A DNA stretch of 64,000 bases, taken from positions 9,174,001 to 9,238,000 of the forward strand of contig OU612065.1 in NCBI GenBank assembly GCA_914767715.1. Reading direction: 5' to 3'. Shown here one piece after another: positions 11,601-21,800 of this stretch. The notes under the pieces are model-generated. The model was not told the origin of the DNA. It saw nothing but the letters and a program-made list of their open reading frames with translations, and did no database searches. The stretch is from Membranipora membranacea. Lineage: Eukaryota; Bryozoa; Gymnolaemata; Cheilostomatida; Membraniporidae. Numbering within the stretch: position 1 is the stretch's first letter; every line of letters starts with the position of its first letter. The translations under genes and the position numbers were made by a program.

Positions 11601-14600
11601 ATGTGCTATGCAGCATAAGCTTTGTGCATGATGCCGTGCGAAACTCGTAAGTACTAAAGTAGGGGAAGTTCAAAGAGGTTGCTGTAACAATGATAGAGCA
11701 CAGGCTAAATATAACAGGAACTGGAAACTGCTCTGTGCAGTTCCATTTTAGTTTAGTTTGAGCAGCATTTTAGCACTTAATGTATGAGAAGTTTCACGAT
11801 TCTCACCGAATAATCATGCAACTTAGATTTGCTCTTTTTCCCTAAATCCCTCTTTTTCCCTCTTTTACCCTGGTTGCCCTTTAAACAATGGGCATTGCAA
11901 TCATAAGCCAACTTCTCAAACACATTTATGATAATGTTACTAATGTCACATCATAAAGTCATGTCGCAAATGTAGGTTCTTAGAAATGAATACTGTCAAT
12001 TAAAAAATGAGACCAACAGCATAAAACATATTGGATAATCTGGATTATGTAGAATCCAACAACTCACTCAGTCTTGCTTCTATAGGGTTTATTAGATGAG
12101 GCATTTCAGCTTGTGTGAGGTAATGATAGTCATCTGTTTTGTGCTTCTTTGGTTTTATTGCTAATGCCTCGTAGTATAATACCTATAGGACAACAAATAA
12201 ACAATCCAATTAAATTAAGTTATCGAATAGCATGCAGCAAAAATTCCCACAAGTATGGTTACATGAGTAAGTAAAATGAAGCTACATCAGCTTTTTTACA
12301 TTTAAATAAGCAACAAAAAAACAGGATAATATTCATATCAAACAAATAATCTATACTACATGAATCAAAACTTACCTGAGATTTTATTTTGAGATCAACA
12401 TATTTTCCAACTGCCTCCTCAAAGTCGAACAAATATTCTATAATAAAATATAATAACTTTTTCTGTTGGCTTCTATAATCATATTTTATAAATTTATCAC
12501 ACCATGTTCATAAAACCATGACTGACTTGATTTCAAATTCATATATTTCTACGATAAAGAATACGAAACGGTGAGAAGCATATGTAATATTATATCAACA
12601 ACAGCTATGGCACTGTCGATACGGTATCAATGGAAAACTGGTGGTCTGAATTGCTAACCTTTAACAGCTCTGGTCATATCCCAGGTAGCTAATACATTAT
12701 CCGGCTCAGGGACTAACAGAGAGAACACCACAGTATACGATGAATCAAACTTGAGCGATCGAAGCAACTCCCTATCATTCTACAAGTTGGAAAAATATGA
12801 TAGTATAATTTGTAGGTAGAGTGAAAAATAGTGAAACAAAAAATAATCCTTCATAACAGAAATTCATCTCATGGTAATCTCCTAGGTCTGTATGTTTGTC
12901 TGTTTTTCACCATTCATTTAGCACAATGTAGAAGTATTTTCCAAAGCAGCCACATCATTGATCTACATATTCCATGATGAGTTGTATAACAGTATCTGAA
13001 CAAAACTCGCTACCGATGGGTTTTCATATTTTGTCTGCTATGTTTTACAATCCAATTTTCCACTGATTGGAGAGAACACGTCCTGAATGTAACAAGACAA
13101 ATATCATAGTGTAGCAGTGGTATAATATAAACCTACCAGAGGAGCTCCATGTACCACTTGGAATGATCTGGACAGAGCAGCAGGGCGGAATATCTCACTA
13201 CTTATTCTCTTCAATTCAGGCATCAACTCCACAATTTTATCAGTATCTAAAGTTACAAAATCACAAATATGAATTGGGGTTGATTTTATATGCACTGATA
13301 CATGGAGTGCAGCAAGCCTTAATCAAATCACATTTTTTATCCACAATTATGGACATAAAAATAACGGCATATTTCATTCATACAATAATTAAACACATGT
13401 CACATACTATAAAAATACCAAATAATATACATAATATAAATAATATGGTTGATCAATTATTACCACACTACAATGCTTCAGTAACATATCGCCCTGTATA
13501 GCTGTAGATGGTGGGACACCATTTGGAGTTAATGACTAATATTTAATGTTATGGAGACCAACACATTTCCTGTTTTAACGACTGCTCATCTCCACTGTTT
13601 GGAGATCAACAGCAACAGTTTTGGAGACAATCAAGCCAGTGACTCAGTGTTAAGTGGTCACAGCTGAGGTGAATCAGATTTCACCAAACTGTTGACGCCC
13701 TATTGTTTAGCAATTTATTTTACTCATAATTACCTACTTGGTAACTGGACCGTTCAGTGTTCAATGTCATGTAAATATAAATATATGAACCAACTCATGA
13801 TGTTGCATCCCGTCGATCGATTGTGCAGCAATAATTGACACGAGAAAAAAAGTACATTATATAATACAAAATATGTACACTATTCGAAACAGCTGATACT
13901 GACCTGCTGGTAGTTTCATGAAAATTTCTCGATTGCTGTTGATATAAGGCAGCTCAGCATCTTTCGCAGAATTGGTGAGATAGACAGTATATGCATTATT
14001 AGAAGGAGATGATAGTGAGTCTGTATCTGTCCAAAAAAGGAATAAATATGGTTTAGGAGCTAACTAATCAAGTTATATAAGGGCTAAATATATCCATCAA
14101 ATAACGTAACACCCCCTCAAATGCACCAGTCTTCCACTGTCGCCTTTTATTAACCAGTATAAAATAGAACTTACAATACCCATCACAGAGGAACAAGGGA
14201 GTGTGTACCCATCTTTTGACATTGTCTGTCCCCGAGTCAGTCCTGAGAAGATAAGCTAAAGGTTAAAAATTACTTGGTTTGATGCTGATACATGTACCAA
14301 TAATACAAAGTGTATCAATAACTTACCTGATGGCTTAGAAATTTTTTGTAGAAGTTTTAGCTCGTCTTCATTTGCTAGTCTGAGAGAGCCACGATACTTT
14401 ATGTGGATGTAATCTGTTGACGTTGAAAGGGCTGCAAAATTCAAATTTACAGCTGTGTTTACAACACATTAATCAGATCAGAGAATGGACTAATATACAC
14501 GTACATCCAAATTCCAATGGTTTATTTTGGCAGCCTTTTGAGCATTTTGGCTGAATCAGCACACGTAATTGATCATGAAATACAGCCCCAGGGAGCATAA

Positions 14601-15341
14601 GCTAGGCCTCACACATGAAAACATACCCGAAAAAACTTCTTGTAAATGTTCTCCAAGTTGAGACATTTTCACTGGATCTAGCTCTTTCAACTGAAGTACA
14701 ACCTCAACATCAATCCTCAGTGAAGGCTGCAAAAATTAATTAGTGTTAGATTATTTACTGTCAAAGTCAGCTCTCTGTGAACTAAAACGGCATTAAGATC
14801 AAACAGCGCAGCAGATCAGTTATCACTACCTCAAACAAATGCAAACAACTTCCTCATGCGCGTCGTCTGCTTACCGTAGTTCTGAAAGCTTCTTTGATCT
14901 GATGATATGGTAACTCGGCTCTGTATACAGTAGTTGTCTGCCACCATATGGGGATCCCAATAACAATGAAGAACAATCCTATGGCCAAAGCTGCAGAGTG
15001 ACTGTACCATCTCTCTGCAAATCATCAAGGAAAATTCATATATAAATACAGGATAGATGAATTACTGACTGATGGTCTAGCTCTAGAACATGACCCTAAC
15101 AATTAGATTTTATAAAACAACTACACCTCAGTGTTCTTCACCCTGATCAAATAATAATTTTACATTTTACCCATATTATTCTATAGTCCTTGTTCTAACA
15201 ATCTACAACATTTCTGTCCTTCTTTGTTGTTAGTTGACATTGTAGTATTGTTTGTAATCATGATCATCGTCAAGGAAGGAATTTGCTCTCACCTTTTTCA
15301 TAGAGGGCCTCATCAACATTTTCATTCTTCTTAGCACTCAT
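8651..15341 (-). CDS. PIGS: GPI transamidase component PIG-S, 646 aa
   Basis: PIG-S is a subunit of the ER-membrane GPI transamidase, which attaches GPI anchors to proteins. Seventeen exons on the minus strand: 15293-15341, 14875-15014, 14627-14726, 14327-14431, 14175-14255, 13904-14026, 13137-13246, 12659-12779, 12376-12437, 12068-12182, 11413-11502, 11019-11365, 10772-10825, 10338-10466, 10024-10126, 9232-9289, 8651-8804. They total 1941 nt. Family hallmarks: an N-terminal membrane anchor ending IGIPIWWQTTTVYRAELPY; MPHLINPIEARL; LNFLVYVP; PLHLQDKD; FLVPRWGGFYIHNV in the lumenal domain; and a C-terminal SLLELLYFPEDQKFAIYIP leading into the second membrane helix, then a charged cytosolic tail. 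Human PIGS is 555 aa; most of the extra length is in the 347-nt exon. The acceptor of exon 12 (11365) has a weak pyrimidine tract. Exon 5 uses the upstream acceptor at 14256-14257; the nearer one breaks the frame. Confidence 0.95.
9407..9922 (+). CDS. Nested intronless two-pass membrane protein, 171 aa, unknown family
   Basis: This uninterrupted ORF lies wholly inside PIGS intron 9290-10023 and on the opposite strand. The N-terminal 30 residues are polar (Gln/Asp-rich). Hydrophobic helices lie at about residues 55-73 (NLLWLLLFAETLIIGGFIL) and 122-138 (VYPIVLYILICLLCY). A basic loop between them (HPHRDRRY, RSSRHGQ) suggests that the loop faces the cytosol or binds acidic partners. The C-terminus is Tyr/Pro-rich (QQYIPPYHPMKDVYL). 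ATG codons are at 9407 and 9428; the second (MDGGEKDD) may be the true start. A 516-base open frame with a soluble N-terminus, two clean helices and a balanced composition is unlikely by chance in AT-rich intron DNA. I do not recognise the family. It could be a lineage-specific gene or a retrocopy. Confidence 0.6.
   Translation: MRSQQLIMDGGEKDDQQQTVLHVTVNPPQKIGAAQFLFNEAGYLFSIRRLRLFPNLLWLLLFAETLIIGGFILKRIIRILHPHRDRRYIQILRSSRHGQVATLMETQYILHGRRFRLSWWKLVYPIVLYILICLLCYQTSSLKSIFVLMYDPQSLYQQYIPPYHPMKDVYL
11568..11880. repeat. TTAA-flanked inverted-repeat element (MITE), 313 bp
   Basis: The left end AGGGCAACCAGGGGTA is preceded by TTAA (11564-11567). The right end ...TACCCTGGTTGCCCT is followed by TTAA (11881-11884). 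Ends of about 25 bp are inverted copies and continue, less well, into CCCTCTTT / AAAGAGG. A TTAA duplication with AGGG tips is typical of non-autonomous Kolobok- or piggyBac-type elements. It sits in a PIGS intron. Similar AAAGGGCAAC strings occur near 24165 and 24643. Confidence 0.8.
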
Positions 15342-15657
15342 ACTTTGATATGTCTCAAGGACAAGAAAATGCACACGCAAAAGGCAGCAGTTCAGCCAGA
15401 GATGCTACGGTTTAAAAAGGAAAAGAGCTAAAAATGGTTGTCAATTTGGTTATCAACTTTTAATTGAATAATTTGAAGGTCATACAAAGGCCATGACGAA
15501 TGTCACATTACTTTGAGGGTGGTCCCAGAACAGTCCATTGTCAAGAATTGCATTATGAGATTACTGCCTACAGTAGCATTTACTCTTTTTTCACTTGTGT
15601 CCTTTTTCTTTTCCCATTTATTTTTAGATTATTGTTAATTTTTTTATCAACTGTGCT
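15342..15657. promoter_or_regulatory. Divergent PIGS / ENOPH1 promoter region
   Basis: The start codons of PIGS (minus, 15341) and ENOPH1 (plus, 15658) are only 316 bases apart and face away from each other, so the gap must hold both 5' UTRs and both promoters. No TATA box stands out. The arrangement suggests a shared bidirectional housekeeping promoter. Confidence 0.65.
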
Positions 15658-18580
15658 ATGAGTCTTAAGAGAAAAATGCACTCAGATGGAAATGACGGAT
15701 TTGAGACAAATGCTCAAGTGATTCTTTTGGATATTGAAGGAACAACAACATCCATCAGCTTTGTCAAGGCAAGATTCCCCTTATTATGATATCACCAAGG
15801 AGTAAAAGACTCCTTGATATCACCGCTGTAGTATATAGTGTAGGATTGATGTGCAGCAGAGATTTTTATGATCTCCGAATACAAATGATTTAAATGGGTG
15901 ATGATGTGGAAAAATCAATAAGTATGAGTTCTGAGAATTATCTGTAAGCATGGCCTCTTGGCAAGCACCCCTTATCAAATTCATACTTGAATATCATGAT
16001 CTGTTGGACCAGGGACAGGGTTCCCCTGTCAGCCTCCCTGCTGCCACTCACAGCTGTACTATTTGGAGTTACCTTTCCATGCGGAACAACGGATATGGGT
16101 GCCACAGCTGGCATTCATCTAGGCAGGCTAGCTACAGCTCAGACCGTTGATTTCTTCTCACTTACATTCATGTCACAATTCATCGTCACTTTGCAGGAGG
16201 TGCTGTTTACTTATGTTACTAAAAGTGTCCTATCGTATTTGGAATCTAATTACGATGAGGATGAAACCAAACAGGATATTGATGCTCTACGTGCTCAGGT
16301 GAGATGATGGTTATGACAAAGATTGAAATAATACAATGCCGTGGCATTCTAACGCCTAGGTTACATGATGTGAGGTCCCAACTCCTTGTTCAATGCTGCT
16401 TATCCCGAAGCAATTTGATTCAATGAAGCGGGAAAATTGTGCAACACTTTACAGCCAGCTAGGCTAATGTGCGCACTGATTATCTGCTTTCACTATAACA
16501 TGGTATATTGAATTTGAGTCTGTCATTAGTGACGGTCCTTTATTTTTGGAATAATTTTTTCCATATTCATTTTGCTCTACAAGGTTGCACAGGATAAGGA
16601 GTCAGGCATTGCGGGTGTGATTGAAATTAAGGCAGCTGATAGCAAGAAAGAAGATGTAATAAGTACTACGGTGGCCAATGTAAAATGGCAGATGAGTGCT
16701 GATAGAAAAACTACAGCACTCAAACAGCTTCAGGGTCATATATGGAAGTCTGCTTATGAACAAGGGAAAGTCAGAGGCCAGTAAGTGTTTTTAGTTGATC
16801 ATTCTTTAGTCAATCACAGCAATGAACTCATTGATCACAGAGAGATAGCGGAGTCATAATGGTCATAATTCTTAATCCTCAAACTAGATATTCAGGACTT
16901 TATACTAAGAGGTTAGAGGCTGCATGATCATGTAACCCGTAGACTTAATATACTTAGTATATTAACTCTATGGGCTGACCCCATAATTATTCTTCAGATT
17001 TATAATCAGTGTCAGCTTAGTGTAAGTGCTCAGACTCCAAGGCGCAGGGAGTTACTTGCGCAAGCTATCAAACTCCTTTGATAGCTTGCGCAAGTAACTC
17101 CCTGCGCCTTGGAGTCTGAGCACTTAGACTAGTGTCAGCTAATATTAAGTCATACAGCTTGCAAATCTAAACGCATACCAATATATACTCATCTAGGGTA
17201 CCTCCACATAATTAGTTCCAAAATCTCCCATACGTCACTCATCACCAAAATATGTCAATAAAGCCAAGAGATAGAATATCGATATGGTAAGATTGCCATG
17301 CCGAATCCTAATAAATGTGGCCACTAATAAGTTTTAATCTTCTCGTGCATCGCAGTGTATATGACGATGTTGAGGATTGCTTCAAGAAATGGAAAGCAGC
17401 AGGAAAGACCCTCTGTATTTACTCCTCAGGAAGTGTAGCTGCGCAGCAGCTGCTCTTTTCATATTCTGAAGCTGGAGATTTAACACAGGTGACTATCTGA
17501 TATCGTCTGTTGTTGTGATCAATTCTAGACACTGATATGAGGATAGAAAAGTGTCACAAGCATTTTTCAGTTATTTTAAGTTTTTGTGTGTGTGGGAGTT
17601 GTGCTCTCACTCAACATGAGGGAATAACTCAAACTCTGCTCAAAGCGGAGCAAAAAGTAGAAGAAAAGAATCTTATTAAAATGGTGCGAAGTATTTCCCA
17701 GTGAACTCCATCAAGTTTGCAACAGAATTGTTGCATTGCTGGTCAATTGCTTGAACCTTGGTGCTCTATGGGTTATGCAATGCACAGTGATAGTAGATGA
17801 ATACCAATCTTAATGTCTGGCTGAAATGGCTTGTTGTCACACATAATCAGCCTGCGTTTTCAATTTAAAATACTCTGCTCCAGAAGATTAGCTTGTGACA
17901 CTATGTGTTATGTTTGCTTATTGTAGTATCTTACAGACTACTTTGATACAAAAGTTGGAGGAAAACGAGAGGCATCAAGTTATGTCAAAATTGCTGAGCT
18001 TATCAAAGTCAACCCAAATGCCATACTTTTTCTCACAGATATCAAGGAGGGTGTGTTACAGTATGGCAATCCAACTTGCGTTTTCACATCCTCAACTTTG
18101 ACTCCCGTCCAATCTAATATCCAATATTATGTTAATCAGCTACTGTGCCAACTTTCACAAGGTTAAGCTTCTGTATTCAATGCTGCAAGCAGTTGCGGTT
18201 AAAAATAGAACCCCTATCTTCAATCAGTCCATAAACGATAAAAATTATTATATTTATGCTCTTAAAATTCCAACCAATTGTCACAGCAAATACAATATTG
18301 ATACTTGAAACATATCACAGTAGATTTCTACTTTCTCAATTATTGCTCACTTTTTTCAGAGGCTGACGCTGCCAGAACTGCTGGTATGGCTACATGTATC
18401 TTAGTGAGAGATGGTCTAATTGATGAAAATGATACCAAAGATCATCCTAAGGTGCAAAACTTCAACCAAATAACCCTTAGTGATGTCGTGGTGGGCGGAG
18501 CTGACAGCTTGGCAGCAAAAATACCAAAACTTCCTGATTCTGTAGAGCTCAATGGGGCGAGTGATGACAAAGCAAAATAG
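15658..18580 (+). CDS. ENOPH1: Enolase-phosphatase E1, 295 aa
   Basis: ENOPH1 (MASA) is the bifunctional HAD-family enzyme of the methionine salvage pathway; it converts a diketo-methylthiopentyl phosphate to acireductone. Six exons: 15658-15768, 16197-16298, 16584-16780, 17356-17488, 17927-18050, 18360-18580. HAD motif I is LLDIEGTTT (nucleophile D25, with E27). The insert with HIWKSAYEQGKVRG is typical of the family. Motif II is IYSSGSV (S160-S161-G162), and motif IV is ILFLTDI (D219), followed by EEADAARTAGM. Human ENOPH1 is 261 aa; here the N-terminus has about 15 extra residues and the C-terminus a longer tail. The first intron begins GC (AAG|gcaaga) rather than GT. The join K37-E38 (FVK|EVLF) is required by the family alignment. 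The gene is divergent from PIGS and convergent with RPAP3, whose stop lies 247 bases away. Confidence 0.97.
15797..15815. repeat. 19-nt palindrome between 9-bp direct repeats
   Basis: AAGGAGTAAAAGACTCCTT lies between two identical copies of GATATCACC (15788-15796 and 15816-15824), in ENOPH1 intron 1. It looks like a minimal insertion with a 9-bp target duplication. Similar units occur at 30805 and 53964. Confidence 0.8.
16936..16974. repeat. Imperfect 39-nt palindrome
   Basis: The left arm ending TTAATATAC pairs with the right arm starting GTATATTAA across a 3-nt loop. The outer parts CCCGTAG / CTATGGG also pair with one mismatch. It lies in ENOPH1 intron 3. Confidence 0.6.
17018..17130. repeat. 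Near-perfect 113-bp palindromic insertion
   Basis: Two 50-nt arms (17023-17072 and 17077-17126) are perfect inverted copies around a 4-nt loop. The ends read TAGTGTAAGTGCTCAG and, inverted, AGTCTAAGTGCTCAG. The flanks are direct repeats AGTGTCAGCT (17008-17017, 17131-17140). The end sequence links it to the elements at 1086 and 25388. It lies in ENOPH1 intron 3 and would form a strong hairpin in pre-mRNA. Confidence 0.85.
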
Positions 18581-18826
18581 ATGGTGAGATAAAAATCTAA
18601 ACTCCATGATGGATTAACATGTTGAGCGAAAATCTTATAACACCATATGCATATACCGTATCTGGGGCTTAGGTCTGTCTTTATTCTGTTTGGTGAAAAG
18701 ATCCATGTTTTCTGTTGACACATTTTGAATTAATCTCTTGTTTCTAGTCAAATTTCATACTGTCCTGGTTTTGATCTTGTCAGGTAGGGTATTAGACAAT
18801 CTGTGAAAGTTCTGTTCTATATCAAT

Positions 18827-21800
18827 TCATATCTCATACAGTTTTTTTATCTTGTCCAAACTGTCCTTGTCTGTTGATTCCATTTTACCTAGAGCTTCCG
18901 CAATCTCCATCACAACTGCAACAAATTTATGATATTATTTAGGGTCTTCTTGGTGCTCAGGAGAAATCAAATCATGTTATGTCTCTGATTTTTTAAAAAA
19001 TTACATCGAATTTCTACTTTAGTCGGTGAAGGTTACCATTGTACATGCTAGATACATGCAATAAAATGCAATTGTAATATCAAAGTAAGCACATTGCGTT
19101 TGACTCCCATTAACTAGTGGTATACGTACTATATACTACATACATAACTAGTGGTATACGTACTATATACTACATACATAACTAGTGGTATACATACTAT
19201 ATACTACATACATAACTAGTGGTATACGTACTATATACTACATACATAACTAGTGGTATACGTACTATATACTACATACATAACTAGTGGTATGCGTACT
19301 ATATACTACATACATAACTAGTGGTATACGTACTATATACTACATACATAACTAGTGGTATACGTACTATATACTACATACATAACTAGTGGTATACATA
19401 CTATATACTACATACATAACTAGTGGTATACATACTATATACTACATACATAACTAGTGGTATACATACTATATACTACATACATAACTAGTGGTATACA
19501 TACTATATACTATATACTATATACATAACTAGTGGTATACGTACTAGTGGTATACGTACTAGTGGTATACGTACTAGTGGTATACGTACTAGTGGTATAT
19601 GTACTAGTGGTATACGTACTAGTGGTATACGTACTAGTGGTATACTTACTAGTGGTACACGTAGTGGTATACGTAGTGGTATATGTACTAGTGGTACACA
19701 TAGTGGTATACGTACTAGTGGTACACGTAGTGGTATACGTACTAGTGGTATACGTACTAGTGGTATACGTACTAGTGGTATACGTACTAGTGGTATACTA
19801 CTAGTGGTATACGTACTAGTGGTATACGTACTAGTGGTATACGTAGTGGTATACGTACCAGTTTTCTCCTTTTTGGACATGAACATGATAATCATTGAGA
19901 ACCTCTTCACTTTACCAAGATTGATGAGATGCTCGGTAACATTGATTCCATCCCTAGGAAAAATAAACATATATAATAGGCTACAACAACAGAATATGAC
20001 ACAAAAGAGCAGCAATAGGAAAACATCATATCATATCAACTTATTGCATAGCTCCCATAAACCGTAAAATTTACTGCAGATTTTTGTTAACCAGCTGATT
20101 ACCTGAGAAATCGTGTGTGGAAAGTTTTGAGCAGAGTATTCATCACATCAGCTTCTAGTGATTCACCTATCATCCTACAGTAGTCTGCTGCAGGGATTTG
20201 CTGAAATAAAATTAACTTCATGTTAACATGTTGTGTCATTATCATAATTTGACTTGGAGGCAGTAGACTTTTTCTTGGAATTATTATTACCACCTATGAG
20301 ATTCTGGTTTGGTTTAAAGATCATCTCTTGATTTTTATATAGAATCTCACCTTCAGATAGTCATAGACTTGATCAAGATCGCCTTTGACAGATTGCCAGT
20401 CTCTTTGGAATTGATAAGAGTTGACAGGCGCTCTTGGGCTGGTCCGCAGTGACTGCTGAGGGGAACTTTTAGCAGGTTTAGCCGACTTCGTAACTTGTGA
20501 GAGGTTGAGCCTGACGGTGTCAGGTGATGATTTGATTGTTTTGGACGTTGAGTTAGCTTTTGGTATTGTAGTTGACCCTTGCACAGATCTCCCTATATCT
20601 GAAGGTGAAAAGAACGATTGTTGTGTATTTTTATTTCGCACATCAGTTTCTTCATTAGCATTTTGAATGTTGCTCTCATGCTGATGATCAGCATCTTTCC
20701 TCTGATGGTGTTTCTGTTCCCCTGATGGGCCATCACCACCTGCAGTCATGAACTGATCAAACATTTGGTTGTCCTGAGCAATTATTCTCTTCTTCTCAGC
20801 ACTCTGTGTTGCTGTTGTTTTGGCTACAGCCTCATTAAGTTTAGTCTTCACTTCATCATAGTCAATTTCCTCGATTTCCACCCTCACTAATGGCTTCTGA
20901 AATAGTAAATGTCAGAAGATCAGAAAATTATTATGATAATATGCAAATAAAATGTCATTTCAACAGAAATACTTATTTGTCAACAGGAAACGTTTGGCGC
21001 ATTGAGAGGTATACTGAAATAATCAAAATATTTATAATATCAGCCACTCTGGAACCTTGGCTATGATCACATACGGTTACAGAAACAATGCATACCTTTG
21101 AGCGCTCGTTCAGTGATTTCTTTATAGGCAAAACTATTCCCTCAGAAGAAATTTGTAACTCCTGAAACAATAAAAAATGTTTAATGCACTTGATAGAACT
21201 ATAAAATCTTCAAGGTTGAACCTGCGAAATAACTTCCCAAATCTATGAAAAATAAATACATCCTTTTTTAGTCACCAGACACAAGTGGCATGTTCGGTTG
21301 CATAAATTTTAACATCAAAACCAGTACACAAATTACAGATAACATCAGCCACTTACCTTTTCTAATGCAGCAATCTCCCTTTGAGCTAGCTTATGGTCTG
21401 GATCCAGCTTGTATATTTGCCTAAGATCCTCTAATGCCTGCTTTGGTTTGTCTAGTTTTTGGCGGGCCATGCTCCTTCTCATATAAGCTTTTATGTATGT
21501 GGGATCTAATGCTAGGGCATCTGTGCAGTCTTGCTCAACAGCACCGTATCTGAAACGTCAAGTCAGGTTGAATTTACGAGTATCTCCAGAGAACCTTACT
21601 GCTTAGTCCTGACTTATAAATCAATGTACAACTTTGCCAATCAGTGAATCTTGGAAATTAAACAGATTTTCCTGACAAGTATTATTGGCACTAAGCACTC
21701 ACTTTTCTTGTTTCATCAGCGCCATTGCTCTGTTGGCATATAGCGCAGCATTGCTAGGGTCACAATTGATTCCTTTAGTATAGCATCCAATTGCTTCATC

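Noticed and set aside
14175-14242. Shorter PIGS exon 5 using the nearer CTTCTCAG acceptor
   Set aside because: It puts the rest of the exon out of the frame needed by the next exon (YTVYLTN); the acceptor 13 bases upstream restores phase and gives AYLLRTDSG.
19113-19527. CRISPR-like regular repeat array
   Set aside because: Units are directly contiguous with no unique spacers, and the locus is an intron of an animal gene.
19503-20067. Long repeat-peptide ORFs on both strands (VYVLV..., TYTTS..., IPLVR...)
   Set aside because: They are translations of a 15-bp minisatellite, which is open in several frames because its unit is a multiple of three; the only real coding part is RPAP3 exon 9 at 19859-19953.
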